Shown here piece by piece: positions 33,718 to 41,525 of a stretch of DNA of 64,000 bases (position 1 is the stretch's first letter; every line of letters starts with the position of its first letter). A program made the translations under genes and the position numbers. The stretch is from Bacilli bacterium (GTDB taxonomy: Bacteria > Bacillota_I > Bacilli_A > RF39 > UBA660), in NCBI GenBank assembly GCA_017544525.1, contig JAFYEA010000018.1, forward strand, positions 1-64,000, read 5' to 3'. The notes under the pieces are model-generated. The model did no database searches. It saw only the letters and a program-made list of their open reading frames with translations, and was not told the origin of the DNA.

Positions 33718-33828
33718 TTAATTCTATATAGGTATAAGTGTATTTTGTAATGCTTATACCTGTATGAATAAATAAATTTTGTTACTAATTATACAGGTTT
33801 AATATTAAATCTGTATTTTTTTATTTTT
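33698..33828 (+). promoter_or_regulatory. Five-segment transcription attenuator of the M20 peptidase gene
   Basis: Segments: A ACACTTATAC (33698-33707), B GTATAAGTGT (33732-33741, perfect complement of A), C CTTATACC then ACCTGTAT (33753-33765), D ATACAGGT (33791-33798), E TTAAATCTGT (33805-33814). B pairs perfectly with C over 8 bases, C with D over 8. D:E is a terminator followed by TATTTTTTTATTTTT. A:B plus C:D is the read-through form; B:C plus D:E terminates. Confidence 0.82.
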
Positions 33829-33869
33829 ATGGTATAGGCATAGTTTTTGAATAAGAAAGGAGATTAGTA

Positions 33870-34901
33870 ATGAAAGTAGAAAAAATATTATCTGATTTAG
33901 TAAGTTTTAATACTATAAAAGATAAACAGAATAAAGAAATAATGGATTATATTGAAATTTATTTAAATAAATATAATTTTAAAACTAAAAGAATTAAAAA
34001 ATGTTTAATTGCTTATAATGATGAAAATCCTAATATTGGATTTATAGGACACACAGATACAGTTGATTATGAATCTTGGGATGGTAATCCTCTTGAATTA
34101 AAAAAAGAAGGAGACAAATTAATAGGACTTGGTTCTTGTGATATGAAAGGTGGAATAGCAAGTGTTTTATCTACTATATCTAAATTAGATTTAAATAAAA
34201 ATAAAATTAGTTTATATTTTACTAATGATGAAGAAATAGGATTTGAAGGAATTAAAACTATTAAAGATATGATAGTTCCGAAAAATATAATAATAGGTGA
34301 ACCAACTAATAACGTTCCAATATATGGAACAAAAGGAGTTTTGGAATTAGAAATAGAATTATATGGAGTTAAATGTCACTCATCAACACCTGATAAAGGA
34401 GTTAATGCTATATATGAATGTGTTGACTTTATAAATAAAATAAAAAGATTTTATGAAAAAGATATTAAGAAAAATATTAACAATAATTTTGAAATTCCTT
34501 ATACTACTATGAATATAGGTATGATTAATGGCGGGGAGACAGTTAATTCTGTACCTGGTAAATGTAATATAACAATAGACTTTAGAATAGCTAATAATAG
34601 TGATGTTGAACTAATTATAAATAAAATAAATAAGCTATTAAAAAAATATAATTCAAAATTAAAAATTAAACAATCTATTTATCCTAAAATTAATAATAAT
34701 GACATTAGTTTTTTGGAGAATATTTCTAGTAAAAAACAAACAAAATGTTATATGACTGAAGGGTCGTATATTAATAAGAATTTTATAATATTAGGGCCTG
34801 GTCCAGATACTTCTCACCAAAAAAATGAATACATATATTTAAGTACTATTAATAAAACAGTAGAATTATATAAAAAAATAATTGAATATTATAATAAATA
34901 A
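33870..34901 (+). CDS. M20 family metallopeptidase (ArgE/DapE/dipeptidase type)
   Basis: 343 aa. Metal-binding pattern GHTDTVDYESWDGNPLELKKEGDKLIGLGSCDMKGG split over about residues 57-92 (His and Asp ligands), catalytic NDEEIGFEG (Glu pair), then GEPT, and a dimerisation domain with the His of CHSSTPDKGVNAI. A late GPDTSHQKNEYI supplies the last His. Such enzymes remove acyl groups from amino acids or split dipeptides. Because its transcript starts with a triple-His leader, cleavage of a histidine-containing peptide or acyl-histidine is a reasonable guess. Shine-Dalgarno AAAGGAG. Confidence 0.85.
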   Translation: MKVEKILSDLVSFNTIKDKQNKEIMDYIEIYLNKYNFKTKRIKKCLIAYNDENPNIGFIGHTDTVDYESWDGNPLELKKEGDKLIGLGSCDMKGGIASVLSTISKLDLNKNKISLYFTNDEEIGFEGIKTIKDMIVPKNIIIGEPTNNVPIYGTKGVLELEIELYGVKCHSSTPDKGVNAIYECVDFINKIKRFYEKDIKKNINNNFEIPYTTMNIGMINGGETVNSVPGKCNITIDFRIANNSDVELIINKINKLLKKYNSKLKIKQSIYPKINNNDISFLENISSKKQTKCYMTEGSYINKNFIILGPGPDTSHQKNEYIYLSTINKTVELYKKIIEYYNK

Positions 34902-34930
34902 AAAGATTTAGTTTTAACTAAATCTTTTTT
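34901..34930. terminator. Bidirectional terminator
   Basis: AGATTTAGTT, TT, AACTAAATCT with flanking A- and T-runs. Confidence 0.8.
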
Positions 34931-35265
34931 ATAAGTTTAAACGTTTCAAATACAACTATTGTATCATCGTTAAATGTCGGATCATATAATTTGAAGAATT
35001 TAATGTGATTTTCTCTCCACGAATTATAATCTCCTTCACCTTCTAGATCTGATAATGTATGGTCAATTTCCTTAAATTTTAATATTTTAAAATCTTTTGT
35101 TTCAACAATACAAGCATCTTTTCCATTATCATATTGGATAATTGTTTGTTCTCCAATTACTGGTAATTCATTAGGGTCATAATTGCTTGTTGTTGCTTTT
35201 TTCTTTCCTTCTAGTACTAGTTTTATTAATATATCATTATCTATTCCAAATGACCATTTTTTCAT
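34918..35265 (-). CDS. ASCH domain protein (second)
   Basis: 115 aa from ATG 35265 (TAGGTG 6 bases upstream; GTG 35274 overlaps it). ASCH signature: WSFGIDNDILIKLVLEGKKKATTS with the G-K-K-x-T-T-S core, then PVIGEQTIIQYDNGKDACIVET and W..NHIKFF. This subgroup (RNA-binding PUA-like) includes amidohydrolases of acetylated cytidine. Unrelated in detail to the ASCH protein at 24563. Confidence 0.8.
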   Translation of the reverse strand: MKKWSFGIDNDILIKLVLEGKKKATTSNYDPNELPVIGEQTIIQYDNGKDACIVETKDFKILKFKEIDHTLSDLEGEGDYNSWRENHIKFFKLYDPTFNDDTIVVFETFKLIKKI

Positions 35266-35332
35266 GTTTTTCACCTAATTTAATTATATCATAAATGATT
35301 AATTGTGCTATAATACATTTGGAGATGAAAAA

Positions 35333-36592
35333 ATGAATATACCTTTTAAAGCTGGGAATATATTAATTCCTAAAAATATTGACATGAGTAAGTGGAGTGT
35401 AGTTGCTTGTGATCAATATACTTCTGAACCTGAATATTGGAAAGAAGTAAATGAAATAGTAGGAGATAATCCATCTACACTTAATTTAACATTACCTGAA
35501 ATCTATTTAGAAGATAGTGATGTTGAAGATAGAATCAAAAGTATTAATGAAAATATGAAAAATATGTTAGATAAAGATATTTTCAATGAATATAAAGATT
35601 CTATGATTTATTTAGAAAGAACACAAAACGATGGAAAAGTTAGAGAAGGATTAATTGGAATAGTTGATTTAGAAGATTATTCTTATGAAAAAGGTTCTCA
35701 AACATTAATTAGAGCAACTGAGAAAACTGTTATTGAGAGAATACCACCTAGAATGAAAGTAAGAGAAAATGCGCTATTAGAGTTGCCACATATTATGATA
35801 TTAATAGATGATAATAAGAAAGATATTATTGAATCATTAAAGAATAAAGTAAGCGAATCTGATAAAGTATATGATTTTGATTTGATGATGAAGGGTGGTC
35901 ATATTAAAGGTTATAGATTAGATAGCAAAACTATTAATGAAGTTATTAATAAATTAGAATTATTAGCTGACAAATCTAATTTTGAAAAGAAATATGATGT
36001 TCATGACAAGGGTGTATTATTGTTTGCTATGGGAGATGGTAATCACTCACTTGCTACTGCTAAAGCATGTTATGAAAAATTAAAGGAAACTATGAGTGAA
36101 AAAGAATACTTAAATCACCCAGGTAGATATGCTTTGGTTGAATTAGTTAATTTGCATAGTGAAGCTTTAGAATTTGAAGCAATACACAGAGTTATATTTG
36201 ATGTAGATGTTGAAAATATGGTTGATGAGTTATATAAGTATTATGATATCAACGAAGATGGAAATGGTCAAAAGTTTGAATTAATAACTAAAGAATATGA
36301 TAAGACTTTATACATAAGTAATCCTAAATCAAATATAGCAGTTGGTTCTATTCAAATGTTTTTAGATGAATATTTAAAGAATAACAAGGGTAAAATTGAT
36401 TATGTTCATGGAGAAGATGTTACTAAAGAATTAGGAAGTAAAGATAATAACATTGGAATTATATTTGATGCTATGTCTAAAGGAGACTTGTTTAAAACAG
36501 TAATATTAGATGGAGCTCTTCCTAGAAAAACATTCTCTATGGGTCATGCTAATGATAAGAGATTTTATTTGGAAGCAAGAAAAATAAAATAA
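35333..36592 (+). CDS. DUF1015 family protein
   Basis: 419 aa of the DUF1015 family, conserved but functionally undefined. Signatures: KWSVVACDQYTSEPEYW (about 16-32), LIGIVDLEDYSY, IRATEKTVIERIPPRM, then LLFAMGDGNHSLATAKACYE (about 228-247) and HPGRYALVELVN. Start ATG 35333 after TTGGAGATG; a TATAAT lies at about 35310-35315. Monocistronic. Confidence 0.85.
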   Translation: MNIPFKAGNILIPKNIDMSKWSVVACDQYTSEPEYWKEVNEIVGDNPSTLNLTLPEIYLEDSDVEDRIKSINENMKNMLDKDIFNEYKDSMIYLERTQNDGKVREGLIGIVDLEDYSYEKGSQTLIRATEKTVIERIPPRMKVRENALLELPHIMILIDDNKKDIIESLKNKVSESDKVYDFDLMMKGGHIKGYRLDSKTINEVINKLELLADKSNFEKKYDVHDKGVLLFAMGDGNHSLATAKACYEKLKETMSEKEYLNHPGRYALVELVNLHSEALEFEAIHRVIFDVDVENMVDELYKYYDINEDGNGQKFELITKEYDKTLYISNPKSNIAVGSIQMFLDEYLKNNKGKIDYVHGEDVTKELGSKDNNIGIIFDAMSKGDLFKTVILDGALPRKTFSMGHANDKRFYLEARKIK

Positions 36593-36616
36593 AGAAGATG
36601 ACAATCTTCTTTTTTG
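36592..36616 (+). terminator. Terminator after the DUF1015 gene
   Basis: AAGAAGAT, loop GACA, ATCTTCTT, T-run; TGTTATAAT for the next gene follows immediately. Confidence 0.8.
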
Positions 36617-36644
36617 TTATAATGATTATATGTGAGGTGTTTAT

Positions 36645-37151
36645 ATGATTACATTAGATGAATATAAAAAACATCTAGTTGGTGTATATAAGTATGAAAT
36701 AGATAATACAAAAGCTAAAATATATAATAGAAAAGATATATTAGGTAAAACTTTAAATGATTTTCAATTGCAAAGAATTATTAATGATACATATGATTTT
36801 ATTAAAGATGTTTTAAGTTGTGATACGATAAATCGTGACTATTGCAAGTTTGAATTAGAAGATGATACAACATCATATATATACTTGAATCTAGTGGGTG
36901 GATATAATTCTGATACATTATATAAAGACTTTAAAAATAGAACAATAAGTAAGTATATTGTTAAACATGTTTTAGGAGATAGATTATATATTGGAATAGA
37001 AGAAGAAGAAATTGAAAGAATAGATGATGATTTAATATATTTTGATTATAGATATTATTTATATATGCAAGGTTTCCCAGATGATATAGATGATTTAAAA
37101 AATAAATTATTTGGAAAAACTAAATCTTTAACTTTAGAAGATAGGAAATAA
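36645..37151 (+). CDS. Uncharacterised protein, 168 aa
   Basis: Acidic, Tyr- and Asp-rich soluble protein (LIYFDYRYYLYMQGFPDDIDDL). Shine-Dalgarno GTGAGGTG and an extended -10 (TGTTATAAT, TATAAT at about 36618). I do not recognise it. Confidence 0.45.
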   Translation: MITLDEYKKHLVGVYKYEIDNTKAKIYNRKDILGKTLNDFQLQRIINDTYDFIKDVLSCDTINRDYCKFELEDDTTSYIYLNLVGGYNSDTLYKDFKNRTISKYIVKHVLGDRLYIGIEEEEIERIDDDLIYFDYRYYLYMQGFPDDIDDLKNKLFGKTKSLTLEDRK

Positions 37152-37212
37152 AAAACAAATATAGTTGTTTTAGTTTTAATAAAAGAGTAAAATATTTATG
37201 GGTTGTGAGTGT

Positions 37213-37824
37213 ATGAGAAAGAAAAAAGTATTAATAATTGTTGCATTTTTAATATTAATAATGCCTAGTTTTGTAAGTGCCAATATCACTTGTAAAGATG
37301 GCACTACGAGTCCTACTTGTACTACCTGTTCAAGAGGGTGTTGTTCTCGTCATGGTGGTTGTGCTACAACTAAAAAGAAAACAACATCCAAGAAAAAGAA
37401 AAAGAGTAGTTCATCAACAAAAAAGAGTACTACAAAAAGTCAAACAAATCCTGAAACTAATTCTATTGTTGAATCCGAGAATGTTTTAACTGAACCTATA
37501 GATACTATTGATGAAACAACAATAGCTGAAGAAGTAAAAGAAGAAACAATAGAAGAAGTAATACCAGAAGAAACTGCTGAAGAAACACAAATAGAAGAAA
37601 TCCCTGAAGAAAAAGTAGAAGCAGAAATAAAAGATGAAACTGAAACTGCTGAAGATACAAGTAATAAAGAAGAAAAAAAAGATAATTCATTATTAAGTGA
37701 AAGATTAGTAAATGCAAGTGAAACTGAGGATGATAGTGATGATATTGGGCCTACAATTATAGGTTTAGGTACTCTTGGAGCTGGAGGATATTTAGCTATT
37801 AAGAAAGTTAAAAAGAAACACTAA
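37213..37824 (+). CDS. Secreted, membrane-tethered Lys/Glu-rich protein with a Cys/His-rich N-terminal motif
   Basis: 203 aa. Signal peptide MRKKKVLIIVAFLILIM..FVSA (1-24), then DGTTSPTC..CSRGCCSRHGGC (about 29-50), a short Cys/His motif known from small secreted bacterial proteins of the CSRHGGV type. A Lys/Ser linker and a long Glu-rich low-complexity stretch (about 90-170) come next, then a C-terminal hydrophobic helix (TIIGLGTLGAGGYLAI) and basic tail. The ATG at 37198 lacks a Shine-Dalgarno; ATG 37213 follows GTGAG. Function unknown, probably a wall-spanning surface protein. Confidence 0.55.
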   Translation: MRKKKVLIIVAFLILIMPSFVSANITCKDGTTSPTCTTCSRGCCSRHGGCATTKKKTTSKKKKKSSSSTKKSTTKSQTNPETNSIVESENVLTEPIDTIDETTIAEEVKEETIEEVIPEETAEETQIEEIPEEKVEAEIKDETETAEDTSNKEEKKDNSLLSERLVNASETEDDSDDIGPTIIGLGTLGAGGYLAIKKVKKKH

Positions 37825-37841
37825 TATTATTAGTGTTTTTT
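37816..37841 (+). terminator. Terminator
   Basis: AAACACTAAT, ATT, ATTAGTGTTT, T-run, overlapping the stop codon. Confidence 0.8.
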
Positions 37842-37925
37842 GTTAAAAATAATTTTGAAAAAAATATATTATTTGTTATAATATATTAGTAGTAGAATAT
37901 TAAATCTATTATGAGGTGAAAAAGA

Positions 37926-39359
37926 ATGAAAAGGTTAAGAGCAAAAAATGTCAAAGAATTTTTTGAAGAATTAGAAAAATATGTTGAGTTTTGTTTCAAA
38001 GAAAATTTACCAAATTTAAATAAAGATGAACTTGAAGAAAGAGGAAAAATATATTACATGAATGATAAAGATGATACTATTTTTAATGTATCGATGAATC
38101 AACATTTGTGTTATTTTATGTGTTTCTATAATAATGGTATGGGGGCAATTAAAGTTGGAGTATATTTAGATGGTAATATTGAAGCGTATTTATATAAGAA
38201 AAAAGAGAATAAACCTTTTGTAACTGAAAAGGCTAAAATAGATTGTAATATTCTTGATGTTGCACTTGCGTTATACGTAGGAGCAGATAAAAGAAACCTT
38301 TTTGGTAAGTCTATCAAAGAGATTAAAATTGTTTCAAGTATTAGTAAATTAGATAAAAAAACATTTTATGAATCATGTGGCATATTAGATATTGATAATG
38401 AAACTGCTAAAAGATATATTGAATCTTTAGAAAGAAGATATATAGAATGTAATAGAAAAGAAGAATGGTATAAATTTAAAAATAATAGAAAGAGTGCAAA
38501 TATAAAAGAACTATTAAACAAATATCCAAAAACTCCAGCATCTTTACTCTCATTACTTGAATTTAGTGATGGTACTGATATTTATTTCTTAGGATCTGAT
38601 GTGGATAAAGGAACGTATCCTTATTATTTATTACCTGTAAAAGATATGTTTGAGTCAGAAGATATGATTAGAAAAAATTATAGTGATTTTATTGATAGCT
38701 CTGTTAAGGAATTTAAAGTTGATGATAGAATTACTGATGATTTAAAAAATGTAAAATGGATTCATTTTGCGGATTGTATGAATAATGGTGGAACATCACA
38801 ATTATTTATAGATTTAACACCGTCTAATAAAGGAGTTAAAGGTCAAATAATAAGATATTTGCATGACCCTGATAGTTTAGAAGTTATAGCTAATAGTTTT
38901 GATGAGTATTTAAACAGACAAGTAAAGATGGGATTAAAATTCATTAGTGAGAATCAAATATTAGAATCAAAAGAAACTAAAAAAGAAGAAATAAAACAAG
39001 AAGAACAAGAAGAAATAGATATTAAGACAAAACCCCCAAAATTAATGTTGTTATGCATTGGTCTTATAATTATGTCTTTTATTAATATGATAATGATATT
39101 TTTTAGAGATTATAGTAATGTATTAACTTCTATTGTATTATTTATAGCATTACTTGGTATATTAACTTTATTTGTATATTCGTTTATAAGACTTTTAAAA
39201 AATAGATTTAGCAAAGAAGTATTTAATATTTTATTAATTATTAATATGTTATTTAGTTTACAATATATTGGTAATATTTCAGTTCTAAATATAGTTTTAA
39301 TTCTTATAAATCTTGGATTATCTGCTTATGGAATGAATATGATTGAAAAGTTAAAATAA
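37926..39359 (+). CDS. SUKH (SMI1/KNR4)-domain protein with C-terminal membrane helices
   Basis: 477 aa. An N-terminal alpha/beta region (1-185) resembles a second SUKH-like or DUF unit. A SUKH domain follows (about 195-340: IKELLNKYPKTPASLLSLLEFSDGTDIYF..., LLPVKDMF, WIHFADCMNNGGTSQLFIDL), then a charged Glu/Lys linker (345-370) and four hydrophobic helices (about 377-470). SUKH proteins are often immunity proteins against secreted toxins; no toxin gene is adjacent, so this is only a possibility. Preceded by TGTTATAAT. Confidence 0.6.
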   Translation: MKRLRAKNVKEFFEELEKYVEFCFKENLPNLNKDELEERGKIYYMNDKDDTIFNVSMNQHLCYFMCFYNNGMGAIKVGVYLDGNIEAYLYKKKENKPFVTEKAKIDCNILDVALALYVGADKRNLFGKSIKEIKIVSSISKLDKKTFYESCGILDIDNETAKRYIESLERRYIECNRKEEWYKFKNNRKSANIKELLNKYPKTPASLLSLLEFSDGTDIYFLGSDVDKGTYPYYLLPVKDMFESEDMIRKNYSDFIDSSVKEFKVDDRITDDLKNVKWIHFADCMNNGGTSQLFIDLTPSNKGVKGQIIRYLHDPDSLEVIANSFDEYLNRQVKMGLKFISENQILESKETKKEEIKQEEQEEIDIKTKPPKLMLLCIGLIIMSFINMIMIFFRDYSNVLTSIVLFIALLGILTLFVYSFIRLLKNRFSKEVFNILLIINMLFSLQYIGNISVLNIVLILINLGLSAYGMNMIEKLK

Positions 39360-39395
39360 ATATGTTAATATAAGCAATTGTCAGGGGTGAATATA

Positions 39396-40052
39396 ATGGA
39401 ATTTGATGAAAAATTAAAAAAATATTATGATAGGTTAAGAGAAAATCCAGAGTTACTTGAAAATATAATGAAGAATTCTAAGAATCAAAATTCTTTGGAT
39501 ATAATGCTTTTGCCTAATAATGAAAAAGAATTAAGAGTTGCTGAAGCAGCCTTTAATTTAATGGAAGATATACTAAAAGTTATAGAAGATGCATATTATG
39601 GAGAACTAAAAACTATAGATATTGAAGATTGCACTTTTGCAAATATGTTTGTTAATATTATTAATGCTTTAAAAAATAAAGATAAAGAAAAATTAAACGA
39701 AATAGAAGAATGGTTAACAAAAAATGTAGATATGAAAACCTCAGCTAAATTAATATATGAAATGGTTGTTGTTTTTGCTCAAAATCCGGAAGAATTTGCC
39801 GAAAGTATTGCAAGCAAATGTGGGTTTGATTTAGAAGATGAATTATCAATGTTACAATTTCAATTATATATGTCAAAAGCAAGTGAATATTCAAACAAAG
39901 CAAATAAAAATGTTGATTTAAGTAATTTAGATAATTTAACTGATAAGAAAGTAGATAGTATTGTTGAATTTACAAATGAATTTCATAATGCGTATTTAGA
40001 AGGATTAAAAGAAGGAAAGAATTCAAGTTTAACATTAGAACCTAACAATTAG
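39396..40052 (+). CDS. Uncharacterised helical protein, 218 aa
   Basis: All-helical acidic cytoplasmic protein; start ATG 39396 after AGGGGTG. No recognised motif. It follows the SUKH protein after 36 bases and ends in a terminator, so the two probably form an operon. Confidence 0.45.
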   Translation: MEFDEKLKKYYDRLRENPELLENIMKNSKNQNSLDIMLLPNNEKELRVAEAAFNLMEDILKVIEDAYYGELKTIDIEDCTFANMFVNIINALKNKDKEKLNEIEEWLTKNVDMKTSAKLIYEMVVVFAQNPEEFAESIASKCGFDLEDELSMLQFQLYMSKASEYSNKANKNVDLSNLDNLTDKKVDSIVEFTNEFHNAYLEGLKEGKNSSLTLEPNN

Positions 40053-40063
40053 TTAGGTTTTTA
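40039..40063 (+). terminator. Terminator
   Basis: AACCTAAC, loop AATTA, GTTAGGTT, T5; contains the stop codon. Confidence 0.85.
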
Positions 40064-40103
40064 TTTTGAAAAAATGTTATAATGTTTATAGTAGGTGAAG
40101 TGT

Positions 40104-41153
40104 ATGAAGGACAATACAGAAAAGAAAAAAAGATTAATATTATTAGATGTTCTTAAAATACTATTTGCATTGTTTGTTTTCTTAAGACATTCTAGTACAA
40201 TGGGTGGATGTACTTATGGTGCGATGAATTCGGAATTTTTACGATCAATTAATAATGTTATGATGAGTGGTTTTTTTATATTATCTGGTTTTTCATTGTT
40301 TTATGTTTATAGTGATATTGACATGAAAAATATGAAAACAACATTTGAATTTTATAAAAAAAGAGCTATTGCTATATTACCGATATATTTTTTAGTAATA
40401 GTATTACACCTTATATTTTTAGAAAGTGATTTATTAATGAATTTAAAACTATTACCAATAGAAGTAACTGGTATTCATACTTATTTTAATGGAACATTCT
40501 TTCTCTTACATAATGGTACAACATGGTTTGTTAGCATTATAATTCTTGCTTATTTTATATATCCACATATACAAGAGATCATCAAATTTTTTGATAAGAG
40601 AAAGAAATTTATTCTATTATTAATACTATTTAGTTTTTTAACATATTTTCCTTTTTTGTTTAAATGGTTTAATATTTCAGGAACATATGCTAACCCATTA
40701 TTTAGATGTATAGAATTTATATTTGGTATGAGTCTTTGCTCTGTAATTGATTTTAAGAAACAAAGAAAAGGTTCATATGAATATTTAACTTTATTCATAA
40801 TATTATTAATAATAGAGTTTGTTGGTGTTTATAATGGATTTAAAGTTGTTGATATTGCAATGTATGTTGTGCTTGGCTTATTATTATATACTGGTTCATT
40901 ATTCATACCTAAGAAGGATCGAAAATTTAAAGTTATTAATTTCTTAGCACACATCACTTATCCGTTTTATATATTTCAAGATTTATTATGGATAAAGAGT
41001 AAAACATTAAATCCATATATACAATCATTTGATTCAAATATATTAAGAATATTAATGTTTTTTATAATATTATTTACAATATCAGTCGCATCAATATACT
41101 TATACCAAAACCCAATAGCTAATTATTTAAAAAGCAGATTAAAGAAGGAATAG
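40104..41153 (+). CDS. Acyltransferase family 3 membrane protein (second)
   Basis: 349 aa with about ten membrane helices. LLDVLKILFALFVFLRHSS carries the family's conserved Arg-His, and SGFFILSGFSLFYVY follows. This arrangement is typical of O-acetyltransferases for surface polymers. Start ATG 40104 with TAGGTGAAG; extended -10 TGTTATAAT upstream. A loose A/T-rich hairpin (AAAAGCA..TGCTTTT, long loop) at the end may terminate it. Similar in type, not in close sequence, to the gene at 27371. Confidence 0.8.
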   Translation: MKDNTEKKKRLILLDVLKILFALFVFLRHSSTMGGCTYGAMNSEFLRSINNVMMSGFFILSGFSLFYVYSDIDMKNMKTTFEFYKKRAIAILPIYFLVIVLHLIFLESDLLMNLKLLPIEVTGIHTYFNGTFFLLHNGTTWFVSIIILAYFIYPHIQEIIKFFDKRKKFILLLILFSFLTYFPFLFKWFNISGTYANPLFRCIEFIFGMSLCSVIDFKKQRKGSYEYLTLFIILLIIEFVGVYNGFKVVDIAMYVVLGLLLYTGSLFIPKKDRKFKVINFLAHITYPFYIFQDLLWIKSKTLNPYIQSFDSNILRILMFFIILFTISVASIYLYQNPIANYLKSRLKKE

Positions 41154-41182
41154 TTGCTTTTTTAAGAAAAATATGTTAATAT
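41154..41182 (+). promoter_or_regulatory. Promoter of the trpS T-box transcript
   Basis: TTGCTT (41154-41159), 17 bases, TAATAT (41177-41182) with TGT extension. Confidence 0.5.
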
Positions 41183-41199
41183 ATTATCGTTATTTAAAT

Positions 41200-41429
41200 T
41201 GTTGATTTGGAGTAGTAGTTATCAAATAGACTATCGTAGAGAGAAATGATTAGGTGAAAAATTTCATAGTTTATGATAATGAATGGACCAATGAGAGGAC
41301 TTCTGAATTAAGTATGGAGTCACGGAAATCCTTACCGTTACATTAGGACATATATGATGGTATATGAAATTTAGGTGGCAAAATAAGAATATAATGGTCT
41401 TATCCTATTTTTTAGGATAAGATTTTTTT
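41200..41429 (+). promoter_or_regulatory. T-box riboswitch, tryptophan-specific
   Basis: Stem I with GAGTAG bulge region, an apical GGTG loop (GATTAGGTGAAAAATTTC), and specifier codon TGG (41284-41286) in the context GAA-TGG-ACC. The T-box sequence GGTGGCA (41374-41380) has TGGC, complementary to the GCCA end of the tRNA-Trp at 24414. It ends in a terminator: TCTTATCCTA (41398-41407), loop, TAGGATAAGA (41413-41422), T7. Uncharged tRNA-Trp should favour read-through into trpS. The usual ACCGCG after the bulge is diverged here. Confidence 0.85.
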
Positions 41430-41448
41430 ATTAAAGGAAGTGAAAAAT

Positions 41449-41484
41449 ATGAAAATGAAACGATGGTGCGATTGTTTATATTAA
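41449..41484 (+). CDS. Possible 11-codon leader peptide between T-box and trpS
   Basis: MKMKRWCDCLY, with AAAGGAAG spaced 8 bases before its ATG and a stop at 41482-41484. It holds a Trp codon and two Cys codons. The 41 bases up to trpS show no alternative hairpin. It could be chance, or a translated leader that adds control. Confidence 0.4.
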   Translation: MKMKRWCDCLY

Positions 41485-41525
41485 TAAAAACAAATAAAAA
41501 TATAAATAATTAAAGGAGAAAAAAT

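Noticed and set aside
37505..37717. 70-codon Leu/Phe-rich minus-strand ORF
   Set aside because: A shadow of the Glu/Lys-rich stretch of the secreted protein on the plus strand.
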